In this document: piece by piece, positions 41,528 to 49,869 of the stretch
Layout of the letters: each line of letters starts with the position of its first letter
Numbering within the stretch: position 1 is the first letter of the stretch
Source of the DNA: Armatimonadota bacterium
GTDB taxonomy: Bacteria; Armatimonadota; Hebobacteria; GCA-020354555; CP070648
Reading direction: 5' to 3'
Assembly (NCBI GenBank): GCA_035527535.1
Contig: DATLAK010000067.1
Location: 1 to 52,386, forward strand
Length of the DNA stretch: 52,386 nucleotides
The notes under the pieces: generated by a model
The model's input: the letters and a program-made list of their open reading frames with translations, nothing else
What the model was told of the DNA's origin: nothing
Databases searched by the model: none
Program-made: the position numbers and the translations under genes

Positions 41528-42109
41528 ATGGAAGGGTCGCTCGCTGCAAACTCAACCGTCGGTGCGCGGGTGCATCCCGCGCAAGTTTTCGGCCGTCTCC
41601 GCCTGACCGCGGGCAAGGCGGCGGAGCTGTGCGGCGTGACGCGCCGCCAACTCTGCTACTGGACTGACAAGGGCATCATCCCTTGCTGCAACGGCGGCGC
41701 CGAGCGCGGGTCCTCGCGCCGCATCTACGACTTCGCCGGCATCAGCAAGGCCCTCATGCTCAAGCGTCTCATGGATGAGGGCCGCGGACTGCGCCGCGCC
41801 GTGCGCGAACTCAAGCTGCGCTTCCATCAGGCCGCGCCGACCGCCCCCGACACCCCTGCCGCCACTGACGAGCACGCCATGCTCGCCCAGGCCGAACGTT
41901 TGACGCGGCTGAGCGACCAGGCCCGCCAGGTCAGCGTTCAGACGCAGCGGCGCGAAGCGCTGGAGCGCCTGGCGCTCGCGCTTCAGCCGTTGGTGGAGTT
42001 GTCGCAGGCGGCGTGCGACGGTCGCACCAGCGTGGCGCGAGGAGATCGCGCGGGCGAGCTGACGTCGCTGGTCTCGGAGGCCGAGCGCGCCATGACCCAG
42101 GCGTCATAG
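41528..42109 (+). CDS. MerR-like transcriptional regulator
   Basis: The 193-aa protein has an N-terminal winged helix of MerR type: LTAGKAAELCGVTRRQLCYWTDKGIIPCC, then GSSRRIYDFAGISKALMLKRLMDEGRGLRRAVREL. The wing region contains CC and a Gly-rich stretch that is unusual. The C-terminal half is a helical, Gln/Arg-rich coiled-coil-like region with no recognisable effector domain. The start is ATG 41528, set by AGGAGG at 41513-41518; an ATG at 41504 precedes that site. Two GCTAGC palindromes 8 bases apart (41427-41446) lie upstream and could be an operator. Confidence 0.82.
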   Translation: MEGSLAANSTVGARVHPAQVFGRLRLTAGKAAELCGVTRRQLCYWTDKGIIPCCNGGAERGSSRRIYDFAGISKALMLKRLMDEGRGLRRAVRELKLRFHQAAPTAPDTPAATDEHAMLAQAERLTRLSDQARQVSVQTQRREALERLALALQPLVELSQAACDGRTSVARGDRAGELTSLVSEAERAMTQAS

Positions 42110-42208
42110 CGGGCTGCAAGTCCGCCTCGGCGGCGCCCGGGGTTCAGCGCAGCCCGCCGGGCAGGGGCGCGACCCCCGCCGTCGAACCGGAGGTGGTGGC
42201 GGTGACGC

Positions 42209-43300
42209 GTGATTCGTATCGGCATAGTCGGGCTCCCGAATGTGGGGAAGTCCACCATCTTCAATGCTCTTTGCGGCGGCCAGGCGAAGGTCTCGAACTA
42301 CGCCTTCTGCACGGTGGAGCCGAACCGGGCGGTGGTGCCGGTGCCCGATCCGCGGCTGGAGCGAGTGGCGGAGACCTTCGGCCAGGAGCGGGCGGTTCCG
42401 GTGACGGTCGCGTTCGTGGACATCGCCGGGTTGGTGCGCGGGGCGAGCGAGGGCGAGGGCCTGGGCAACCAGTTCCTCGCGCACATTCGCGAGGTGGATG
42501 CGATTCTGCACGTCGCGCGCTGCTTCGCCGATGCGCAGGTGGCGCACGTGGAGGGAGACGTGGACCCGCGGCGCGATGCCGAGATCGTGGACCTCGAGCT
42601 GGCGCTCGCCGATCTGGGCACCGTCGAGCGCCGCCTGGAGAAGGCGCGAGTCGAGGCCAAGAGCGGCTCCGCCGAGGTGCGCCGGCAGATGGTGTTTCTC
42701 GAGCACCTCGCCGACGTCCTCGGGCGTGGGCAGCGCGCGGCGGCGGTGCAAGCGACCGAGGCGGAAGGGGGGGTGCTCGCCGAGCTGCACCTGCTGACGG
42801 CGCGCCCGGAGCTCTACCTGGCCAACGTGGCGGAGAATGTCGGGGAATCCGGCCCACTCGCCGCCGGGCTGCGGGCTTACGCCGAGGAGCGAGGATCGGC
42901 ATCGCTCGAACTGAGCGGAAAGATCCAGGCCGAGTTGGCGCAGCTTCCTGCCGGTGAACGCGCGCAGTTTGCCGCTGAACTGGGGGTGGCGGCTGACGCG
43001 CTGGACATGGTGATCGCATCCAGCTATCAGGCGCTTGACCTGGTGACCTTCTTCACCGCCGTGGGCAAGGAGGCCCGCGCGTGGCCGGCGCCGCGCGGAA
43101 CTACGGTCTCGGAGGCCGCGGGGGGCATTCACAGCGACATGCAGCGTGGATTCGTGCGCGCGGAGGTGATGGATTTCGAGACGCTCGATCAGGTCGGGTC
43201 ATGGGAAGAGGCGCACCGACGAGGGCTGCTGCGAGTGGAGGGCAGAGACTACGTGGTGCAGGAAGGGGATGTGATCCACGTGCGATTCACAACTGGGTGA
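42209..43300 (+). CDS. ychF: Obg-family GTPase/ATPase YchF
   Basis: YchF (OLA1 family) is a ribosome-associated P-loop NTPase that prefers ATP. The 363-aa protein has GLPNVGKST, DIAGLVRGASEGEGLGNQFLAHIREVDAI and the NVAEN motif (NxxE in place of NKxD) that explains ATP preference. The C-terminal TGS-like domain with TFFTAVGKEARAW, HSDMQRGFVRAEV and RDYVVQEGDVIHVRF follows. The start is GTG at 42209, about 12 bases after GGAGGTGG. The protein sequence is intact. Confidence 0.96.
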   Translation: MIRIGIVGLPNVGKSTIFNALCGGQAKVSNYAFCTVEPNRAVVPVPDPRLERVAETFGQERAVPVTVAFVDIAGLVRGASEGEGLGNQFLAHIREVDAILHVARCFADAQVAHVEGDVDPRRDAEIVDLELALADLGTVERRLEKARVEAKSGSAEVRRQMVFLEHLADVLGRGQRAAAVQATEAEGGVLAELHLLTARPELYLANVAENVGESGPLAAGLRAYAEERGSASLELSGKIQAELAQLPAGERAQFAAELGVAADALDMVIASSYQALDLVTFFTAVGKEARAWPAPRGTTVSEAAGGIHSDMQRGFVRAEVMDFETLDQVGSWEEAHRRGLLRVEGRDYVVQEGDVIHVRFTTG

Positions 43301-43470
43301 TGGCAGCCCCGGCCAGGGGGCGTGTAAGTGATCCCGGCAGCGGGCTGCTCCTCCCGCCACAAGGAGGCGGCGAAGGACCAGCCGAGGCGGGTAATCGCGC
43401 GGCCAAAGGGGAATAACATCAGCGACATGTAAGCCGAGGATGTAGGAACGACACGAAGGAGGACGCCACC

Positions 43471-44559
43471 ATGAGTAAGTTGTGGGCGAGGCGGGCGATG
43501 ACGTGGGCTACCGGCCTGCTGGCGTTGGCCTTATTGGTGGGGGCGGTGCCGAAGCCGCTCACGGCGCTGGGCCCTGCCCAGGCTGGGTTCTTCGCCAAGG
43601 CGAAAGAGAAGAAGGCGCCCCCCTCGGCGGACAGTGCCAAGCACAGCGACAGCAATAAGAGCGACAGCGGCGGATTCTTCAAGCAAGTGAAGGCAAAGCA
43701 GCCGCCCCCTCCGCCGGAGGCCGCGCCTAAGCCCGGTCACCGGCCGGGCTCGGGCGGCGGGCTCTTTGAGCACGCGCAACCGGGGACCGAATCGCCGGTC
43801 ATGGCTCCCGCGGGCCCTCCACGCGACTCGCCCGCGGCGAGCGCATGGAAGGGTGACGGGGCGCTGCTGGACGGAATCAAGTCCCCGCTGCGGCCGGGCT
43901 GGAGCAGCCGCGGCTACTTCGAGCAACTGCGCAGGGAGCGGGAACTGCGCCGACGTGATGCCCCGGACTTCCACTACTGGTACTATCCCTACGATCTTGG
44001 CTTCTACCTATGGCTTCACTACCACGACTGCCCGTGGTATATCTGGCCCTACTACTACGGCCACACCTATCCGGGCTACTTCTACTACTATGCCCCGCCG
44101 CCAGTGGTGATCGTCACCGAGTCGGACCGCTGGGCCTCCGGCGAGACCTACCTCCCCTACGTCTCCTGGCCCTGCGAGAGCCTGATGGAGGCCAAGCGCG
44201 ACATCGAGCAGGCGTGGCTCCAGGAGCGCATTGAGCTCCTGGACACGCACCTCGACTCCGAACACACGATCGCGAGTTACTTCCGCGATGAGTACACGCA
44301 CGGCCTCTCCGCTGACGAGTTCCGGCAGTTGACCGCAGACGCGTTCGCCAGCATTCGCACCGTGAGTTTCGACCTGACATCAGTGCGCTACGTGGGCACG
44401 GCGGATTGGGCGCGGCTCACGGGCAAGCATGTCTTCGACGACCCCTACGACCAACGCACGATGGTCTCTGTCGGCTATCTGCTGAGGCGCGTCGAGCGTG
44501 AGGGCGGGTGCGCGCGCTGGGTAATCTGGGAGGTGCGCCAGTCGCCGTACGCCTCGTGA
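43471..44559 (+). CDS. Secreted protein with a Tyr/Trp/Pro-rich central segment
   Basis: The function is unknown. The 362-aa protein starts at ATG 43471 after GAAGGAGG. It has a signal-like N-terminus (ATGLLALALLVGAVPKPLTALGPAQA). Next comes a Lys/Ser/Pro-rich low-complexity region with GFFAKAKEKK and GFFKQVKAKQPPPPP repeats. A striking aromatic stretch at about 168-210 is HYWYYPYDLGFYLWLHYHDCPWYIWPYYYGHTYPGYFYYY in type, with over half of its residues aromatic. The C-terminal 150 residues are soluble-looking and include DLTSVRYVGTADWARLTGKHVFDDP, resembling an NTF2-like or lumazine-type fold by eye only. It is likely extracytoplasmic; there is no clear operon partner. Confidence 0.75.
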   Translation: MSKLWARRAMTWATGLLALALLVGAVPKPLTALGPAQAGFFAKAKEKKAPPSADSAKHSDSNKSDSGGFFKQVKAKQPPPPPEAAPKPGHRPGSGGGLFEHAQPGTESPVMAPAGPPRDSPAASAWKGDGALLDGIKSPLRPGWSSRGYFEQLRRERELRRRDAPDFHYWYYPYDLGFYLWLHYHDCPWYIWPYYYGHTYPGYFYYYAPPPVVIVTESDRWASGETYLPYVSWPCESLMEAKRDIEQAWLQERIELLDTHLDSEHTIASYFRDEYTHGLSADEFRQLTADAFASIRTVSFDLTSVRYVGTADWARLTGKHVFDDPYDQRTMVSVGYLLRRVEREGGCARWVIWEVRQSPYAS

Positions 44560-44783
44560 TCGTCAACGCCGACAAGCAGGCGTTGCGCCCTGTGCGCGTG
44601 GGCGTGATGCCTGCCCGCCCCGTGGAGGGAATCACGTCCCCACAAGGGACGTCCCATCATGTTCCGGGTTGACGCGGCGCCAATGGTTGATCGCAAGTCG
44701 GCTGCGGTTGAAATGGACGGCGGTGCTCATCAGGGCGGTGAATCCGTTTCGACACAGCGCGGATGCTGCTGCGGGCGTCATGC
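44560..44783. other. Gene-free stretch with two hairpins before the histidine kinase
   Basis: No ORF with coding support lies here. A hairpin ACGTCCC-CACAA-GGGACGT is at 44634-44652. A perfect 10-bp dyad GCGGGCGTCA-TGCT-TGACGCCCGC (44771-44794) ends within the -35 box of the kinase promoter. Neither has a T run. Confidence 0.55.
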
Positions 44784-44813
44784 TTGACGCCCGCGCGCAG
44801 GTTGCCCTACAAT
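44784..44813 (+). promoter_or_regulatory. Promoter for the GAF/PAS histidine kinase
   Basis: TTGACG (44784-44789) and TACAAT (44808-44813) are 18 bases apart, 47 bases before the GTG start. The -35 box forms part of the right arm of the 10-bp inverted repeat 44771-44794, so a protein bound to this dyad would block RNA polymerase. Confidence 0.75.
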
Positions 44814-44860
44814 GGAGGCCGTTGAGCGAACTCATCCGTTGGTCGTAGCGAGGTAAGACT

Positions 44861-46576
44861 GTGGCTGACCGCACCGAGGACCAGATCCGCGATCTGCACG
44901 CGGAGATCGAACGGCTGCGTACGCGGCTGGCGGAGCTGGAACGTAACAAACGCACCCTCGAGGATCAACTGTCGGCGACCTCGATGGCCACCGAGGCGCC
45001 GCCACCAATCACTACCGCCAGCGAGCTGCAGAACACGCTGCGCCTGTTTGTGAAGAAGGTGGCCATGATCTTGCAGGCCGACAAATGCGTCATCATGCTC
45101 TACGACAAAGAGTCAGGGGAACTGCGGGCGCAGGTGCCGGCCTTTGGCCTCACCGACGACGAGGTCAGCACCTTCCGCGTGCGCGCGACGCAGGGGGTAT
45201 CCGGCGAGGCCTTCCGCAACGGCGCGCCGGTGTTGTGCGATGACCTGCTCGCGGACCCGCGCACGGTCAAGGAGAACGTGGCTCTGCTCAAGGTGCGCAA
45301 CAGCCTGAGCGTGCCCCTGGCGATTGAGTTCCGCGACGAGAACCAGGAGGTGGTGGACCGTCAGACCATCGGTGTGCTGCACGTGTTCAACAAGCGCGGA
45401 GGTGGGGGGTTCGACGAGGAGGACGTGCGACTGCTGACCGTGCTCGCGCGCAGCGCGGCGTCGGTGATCTCGAACGCCCAGGTCTACATCGCCGTCGCCG
45501 CCGCCAAGCAGCAGCTCGAGTCGACCTTCCAGAGCATGCTGTCCGGGGTGGTGGTGGTCGCCACCAGCGGGCAGATCCTGCTCATGAACTCGGCGGCGCG
45601 CCGTATCTTCGGGATGCACCAGGACGACGGCACGGGTCAGAGCCTGGCCGGCGTGGTGGGCAACGAGAAGGTGCAATCGCTGGTCAGCGCTTCGCTTGAG
45701 GACGCGGAGGAGAAAGCGGAGGAGGTGTCGCTCTACACGCCCAGCGAGCGCGTATTCCAGGTGCAGACCGCGCTTCTGCGAAACCAGGATGCCACGGTCG
45801 CGGGCGTCGTTGCCACCTTCAACGACATCACCGACCTGCGCAACGTCGAGCGCATGAAGACGGAGTTCGTGGCCACGGTGTCGCACGAGCTGCGCACTCC
45901 CCTGACCTCGATCAAGGGCTTCATCCGCACCCTGCTCGACGATGCCGAGGGCTACTACGATCGCGACACCCAGGCGGAGTTCTATCAGATCATTGACCAG
46001 GAGTGCGACCGTCTGGTGCGGCTCATCAACGACCTGCTCAATGTCTCCCGCATCGAGGCCGGGCGCGCGCTGGAGCTCAGCCTCAAGCCGGTTGACCTGC
46101 GGACCCTCGCGGGGAGAGTGGTGACCAGCCAGCAGTCGTACACCACTCGCCACAGCATCGTGCTCGATGTGGCCGAGGACCTGCCGCCGGTGATTGCGGA
46201 TGAGGACAAGATCGATCAGATGCTGACCAACCTCATCAATAACGCCATCAAGTACAGCCCTGACGGGGGGCACGTGTGGGTGTCGGCTCGCATCGCCGGC
46301 GACGAGGTCGAGGTCAGCGTCAGGGACGAGGGAGTGGGAATCCCGGCCGAGCATCTGGACAAGATCTTCGCCCGTTTCCACCGTGTCGAGAGCGGGGACG
46401 CCCGGCGCGCCGGCGGCACGGGCATCGGTCTTTACCTGGTCAAGCACCTCGTCGAGGCCCATAAAGGTCGCATCTGGGCTGACAGCAGAGTCGGCAAGGG
46501 ATCCACCTTCACCTTTGCCATCCCATTGACTCAGCCGGTGGTGCAGGACGAACGCGCTCAGTTTCTGGGCGCGTAA
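44861..46576 (+). CDS. Cytosolic sensor histidine kinase (GAF-PAS-HisKA-HATPase)
   Basis: A two-component sensor kinase of 571 aa without membrane helices. An N-terminal coiled coil (residues 1-40) leads to a GAF domain (about 55-210), a PAS domain (about 218-330), HisKA with the phospho-acceptor His342 in VSHELRTPLTSIKGF, and the HATPase_c domain with NLINNAIKYSPDGG, DEGVGIP and GGTGIGLYLVKHLV. The start is GTG 44861 preceded by GAGG. No response regulator is adjacent, so its partner is unknown. The GAF and PAS domains suggest it senses a small cytosolic ligand or redox state. Confidence 0.95.
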   Translation: MADRTEDQIRDLHAEIERLRTRLAELERNKRTLEDQLSATSMATEAPPPITTASELQNTLRLFVKKVAMILQADKCVIMLYDKESGELRAQVPAFGLTDDEVSTFRVRATQGVSGEAFRNGAPVLCDDLLADPRTVKENVALLKVRNSLSVPLAIEFRDENQEVVDRQTIGVLHVFNKRGGGGFDEEDVRLLTVLARSAASVISNAQVYIAVAAAKQQLESTFQSMLSGVVVVATSGQILLMNSAARRIFGMHQDDGTGQSLAGVVGNEKVQSLVSASLEDAEEKAEEVSLYTPSERVFQVQTALLRNQDATVAGVVATFNDITDLRNVERMKTEFVATVSHELRTPLTSIKGFIRTLLDDAEGYYDRDTQAEFYQIIDQECDRLVRLINDLLNVSRIEAGRALELSLKPVDLRTLAGRVVTSQQSYTTRHSIVLDVAEDLPPVIADEDKIDQMLTNLINNAIKYSPDGGHVWVSARIAGDEVEVSVRDEGVGIPAEHLDKIFARFHRVESGDARRAGGTGIGLYLVKHLVEAHKGRIWADSRVGKGSTFTFAIPLTQPVVQDERAQFLGA

Positions 46577-46717
46577 GCGCCCACCAGCGGCGCCCGGGTT
46601 CGACTCACCGCGGGCCTCGCCCCTCGGGAGCGGCGGCGCGAGTGCGCGCATGCACCGGGGGCGCACCGTCGCCGCAGCTGCTTGCGGCTGTCACCGCATG
46701 CGTGGGGTGGAGGATTC

Positions 46718-47680
46718 ATGGGCGGGCCCGGAGCCTCTGTGCTCGTGACTTGTTTCGCCGCGGCGGCCGTGGTCGCGGCGGTGGCGACCCCGGGGGTAAT
46801 CGCACTCGCCCTTCGCACCGGCGCGGTTGATCACCCGCGGAGCCGGCGCGTGCATGAGAGCCCGACGCCGACCTGGGGGGGGCTCGCGATGCTCATCGGC
46901 TTCGTGACCGCCATGGGCGCGGGGCTGCTGGCGGCGGGAGCAGGGCGCATCGGCCCCGATGTGCCGCTGGGCCACCTGGCAGCGGTGGTGCTGGGGGCGT
47001 CCGCCATCTCGGTGCTGGGCGCGATAGATGACCGCTGCGAGATGCGCTCACTGCCGAAGCTCCTGGGACAGGTGGCGTGCGCGGCCCTGCTGCTGCCCTT
47101 CGGTGTCACCATCAGCGGACTCGCCGGACATCCGGTCCCGGCGTGGCTGGGCGGCGCGCTGACAGTGGCGTGGGTGGTGGCGATCGTCAACGCCATCAAC
47201 TTCATTGACGGGCTCGACGGCCTGGCGGCGGGGGTGGTGGCGATAGCCTCGGTGGCGCTGGCGGCGGTAGCGCTCGATCGCGGGCAGCTGGGGGCGGCGG
47301 CGATGTCGGCGGCGCTGGCGGGATGCGCGACTGGTTTCCTGCCCTACAACTTTAACCCCGCGCGGGTGTTCATGGGCGACCTGGGCAGCCACTTCCTCGG
47401 CTACACGGCGGCGGCGATAGCGGTGCTGGGGACCTTCAAGATCGCCGCGTCGGTGGTGCTGGTGACCCCGGTGGTGGCCTTCGCGGTGCCGATCCTTGAT
47501 ACCGCGTGGGCGATGATACGCCGCTACCACACCGGCCACCCTATCGCCCGCGGCGATCGCAACCACCTTCATCACCGCCTGCTCGAGAGCGGCCTCTCGC
47601 AGCGCCAGGCGGTGCTGATCATCTACGCCGTGACCGCCGTGTGCTCCGCACTGGCGGTCGCCATGTCGTGGCCGTCGTGA
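46718..47680 (+). CDS. WecA/TagO-type undecaprenyl-phosphate sugar-phosphate transferase
   Basis: A membrane enzyme of the MraY/WecA family that transfers GlcNAc-1-P (or a related sugar phosphate) to undecaprenyl phosphate. The 320-aa protein from ATG 46718 (GTGGAGG upstream) has about ten hydrophobic helices, HESPTPTWGGLAML, the AIDDR catalytic Asp pair, NAINFIDGLDGLAAG, VFMGDLGSHFLGY and the C-terminal HLHHRLLESGLSQRQAV (HIHH-type motif of the WecA branch). It is followed by wecB, which makes UDP-ManNAc, suggesting an envelope glycan, teichoic-like or capsule pathway. Confidence 0.93.
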   Translation: MGGPGASVLVTCFAAAAVVAAVATPGVIALALRTGAVDHPRSRRVHESPTPTWGGLAMLIGFVTAMGAGLLAAGAGRIGPDVPLGHLAAVVLGASAISVLGAIDDRCEMRSLPKLLGQVACAALLLPFGVTISGLAGHPVPAWLGGALTVAWVVAIVNAINFIDGLDGLAAGVVAIASVALAAVALDRGQLGAAAMSAALAGCATGFLPYNFNPARVFMGDLGSHFLGYTAAAIAVLGTFKIAASVVLVTPVVAFAVPILDTAWAMIRRYHTGHPIARGDRNHLHHRLLESGLSQRQAVLIIYAVTAVCSALAVAMSWPS

Positions 47681-47688
47681 GCTTGGGG

Positions 47689-48855
47689 ATGGTCAAGCGC
47701 AGCGAACGAAAGCGAATAGCCGTAGTCGCGGGCACGCGCCCGGAAGCGATCAAGCTGGCGCCGGTAGTGCTGGAACTGCGGCGCCACCCGCAGCTCTTCG
47801 ACGTGCGCGTAATCGCGACCGCCCAGCATCGGCGGCTGGCGGACGAGTCGTTTGCGCTCTTCGCCATCGAGCCCGACTACGACCTGAATGTCATGACCTC
47901 GCGGCAGAGCCTGACGCGCGTCACCTCGCGCGTGTTGGAGCGCCTGGAGCCGGTGCTCGCCGACATTGGACCGGACCTGGTGCTAGTGCAGGGCGATGCC
48001 GCCACCGCATTCGCCGGCGCGCTGGCGGCGTTTTATCACCGGTGCGCGGTGGGCCACGTGGAGGCGGGGCTGCGCACGGGCGACAAGTACGACCCCTTCC
48101 CGGAGGAGGTATTCCGGCGCCTGGTGACGCCCATCGCGGACCTGCATTTCGCCCCCACCGACGCCGCGCGCGCCGCATTGCTGGCCGAAGGCGTAGCCGC
48201 CAGCGCCATCCACGTCACCGGCAACACCGTCATTGACGCCTTGATGTCGGTGGCGCGGCAAGATCAGCCGCTGCCCGCCAGGATCGCCCGCGCCCTCGGC
48301 AGCCGTGAGCGCCGGCTGGTGCTGGTTACCGCGCATCGTCGCGAGAACCTGGGGCGCCCGCTGCGCAACATCTGCCGGGCGCTGCGCGATCTCGCCCGCC
48401 GGTTCGAGGACCTCCTAATAGTCTATGCCCTGCACCCGAATCCGCAGGTTACGAACGTCGTGCGGGCCGCGCTCGGCGCGGAGCGGCGGGTAGTCCTCAT
48501 CCGCGCGCCGCGCTACTCCCAATTCGTGTCGCTGATGAAGCGAGCTCACCTGGTGCTGACCGATTCGGGGGGGCTGCAGGAGGAGGCGCCGGCGCTGGGT
48601 AAGCCGGTGCTGGTGCTGCGCCGCACCACCGAGCGCCCCGAGGGCGTCGCCGCCGGCGTCGCCCGGGTGGTGGGGGTCGAGACCGCCGACATCGTTGCGG
48701 CGGCGACGGCGCTGCTGCGCGACCAGCGCGCCTATGAGGATATGGCGCGGGCGATCAGTCCCTACGGTGACGGCAAGGCTGCACAGCGCATCCGGCGGGC
48801 GATTCTCCATCATTTCGGCCTGGGCCCGCGGCCCCGCGATTTCAGCGGGTGCTGA
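47689..48855 (+). CDS. wecB: UDP-N-acetylglucosamine 2-epimerase, non-hydrolysing
   Basis: The enzyme interconverts UDP-GlcNAc and UDP-ManNAc for envelope polysaccharides. The 388-aa protein has VVAGTRPEAIKLAPVVLELRR, the acidic DLVLVQGDA, GHVEAGLRTGDKYDPFPEEVFRRL, VTGNTVIDAL, VTAHRREN and LVLTDSGGLQEEAPALGKPVLVLRRTTERPE, all canonical. The ATG at 47689 is used; an in-frame GTG at 47677 overlaps the wecA stop (GTGA) and is an alternative. Confidence 0.95.
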   Translation: MVKRSERKRIAVVAGTRPEAIKLAPVVLELRRHPQLFDVRVIATAQHRRLADESFALFAIEPDYDLNVMTSRQSLTRVTSRVLERLEPVLADIGPDLVLVQGDAATAFAGALAAFYHRCAVGHVEAGLRTGDKYDPFPEEVFRRLVTPIADLHFAPTDAARAALLAEGVAASAIHVTGNTVIDALMSVARQDQPLPARIARALGSRERRLVLVTAHRRENLGRPLRNICRALRDLARRFEDLLIVYALHPNPQVTNVVRAALGAERRVVLIRAPRYSQFVSLMKRAHLVLTDSGGLQEEAPALGKPVLVLRRTTERPEGVAAGVARVVGVETADIVAAATALLRDQRAYEDMARAISPYGDGKAAQRIRRAILHHFGLGPRPRDFSGC

Positions 48856-48918
48856 CGCATGCGAGCAGGAAGGGATTCCTAACCACCAAGGCACAAAGAC
48901 ACCAAGCAAGTGGCGCTC

Positions 48919-49713
48919 TCAATCCGAGATTCCCTGGGCTGCCGCCTTCCTCGCTAGGCGCAGCACGGCAACGTACGACTTGGTGAGAGTACCGCCGTTT
49001 CTTTCGATCAGCGCAGCGATCTCTGCAAACAGCCGATTCCTGACCTTCTCGGGCAGGAGACGATGGTCGGGGTACGTGTTAAGCAGATTCAGGTAGCTGC
49101 GGGTGTCGTAAGTGACCGACCATGGATAGCGCCTCTCTATTGCATCGTCAAAAAGGTCCTCTCCACTCTCGGCGACTGATCCGCTGGACGGCCCCTCCGG
49201 GGCGTCGGCTGCCGACCGCGGCAGACATCGCTCGTAGATGCTCTGCAACTCCCTGAAGAACGCTGAATCAGAATACGGGGATGCGTCGGCGTTGCGGAAC
49301 ATGGCAAGCGCGCCCGACGGTTTCAGGGCGGCGGCGGACTTGCTGTAACGAAGCCCTGGCGTTATCCATTTGAACGCGTCGGCTACGATCACGAGATCGA
49401 AGACCTCTGGCTCAAGCGGCCAGTCTTCAAATGTGGTTACTCGGACTTCCGCTCGTGGATATGCACTCAGCTTGTTTGCCGCGAGTGCCGCCAGGTTCGG
49501 GCCCGGTTCCAGGCACAGCATCGAGTAACCGCGCCGAGCGAAGGACTCACTGGCCTTCCCGGTGCCGCACCCGATTTCCAGAATCGCACCGCCGGTCGGA
49601 ATGCCCGATAGTGAGATGGCGGCATCTATCAGCTCGGGCGGGTACTGTGGCCGCGCCTCATCGTACAATGCCGCTATTCCGTCAAAGATCGTTCTGCCGA
49701 GTGTGCGATCCAT
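48919..49713 (-). CDS. Class I SAM-dependent methyltransferase
   Basis: A 264-aa Methyltransf_11-type enzyme with motif I ILEIGCGTGKASESFARRG, the acidic CLEPGP, and the VFDLVIVADAFKWI segment. Related proteins often begin FDGIAALYDEARPQYPPELID, as here. The substrate is unknown. Base composition is visibly lower in GC than the neighbouring genes, codons such as TCT, GGA and AGG are more common, and the gene lies between imperfect inverted repeats. All of this suggests acquisition by transfer. The ATG at 49713 has no strong Shine-Dalgarno. Confidence 0.88.
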   Translation of the reverse strand: MDRTLGRTIFDGIAALYDEARPQYPPELIDAAISLSGIPTGGAILEIGCGTGKASESFARRGYSMLCLEPGPNLAALAANKLSAYPRAEVRVTTFEDWPLEPEVFDLVIVADAFKWITPGLRYSKSAAALKPSGALAMFRNADASPYSDSAFFRELQSIYERCLPRSAADAPEGPSSGSVAESGEDLFDDAIERRYPWSVTYDTRSYLNLLNTYPDHRLLPEKVRNRLFAEIAALIERNGGTLTKSYVAVLRLARKAAAQGISD

Positions 49714-49770
49714 AGCCGCAGCTGTACCGTTTCCGACGTTGCGTGAAGACGATCTGATGGTATGCTGTCT

Positions 49771-49827
49771 GTAGGGGCGTGATTCATCACGCCCGCTGTG
49801 GGAGGGCGCAATGAATTGCGCCCCTAC
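49771..49827. repeat. 57-bp REP-doublet (REPIN-like) element
   Basis: GTAG (49771-49774), hairpin GGGCGTGAT-TC-ATCACGCCC (49775-49794), linker GCTGTGGGA, hairpin GGGCGCAAT-GA-ATTGCGCCC (49804-49823), CTAC (49824-49827). The 5' GTAG tetranucleotide next to a hairpin, present in both orientations, is the hallmark of REP sequences mobilised by RAYT transposases. It has the same 57-bp length, and the same GGGAG at positions 30-34, as the element in tatD. Confidence 0.85.
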
Positions 49828-49869
49828 TATCTGTTCCTTGGCATCTCTGTGACTTGGTGGCGAGAGACG

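Larger units (their letters stand above)
48883..49860. repeat. Imperfect 24-25 bp inverted repeats flanking the methyltransferase
   Basis: CCACCAAGGCACAAAGACACC (from 48883, ending AAG at 48906) and the complement of 49836-49860 (CCACCAAGTCACAGAGATGCC, ending AAGG) match at about 19 of 24 positions in inverted orientation. They bracket a roughly 980-bp segment containing one lower-GC gene and a REP doublet. Sequences of this type are scattered in many bacterial genomes; no transposase or clear target duplication is seen. Confidence 0.6.
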
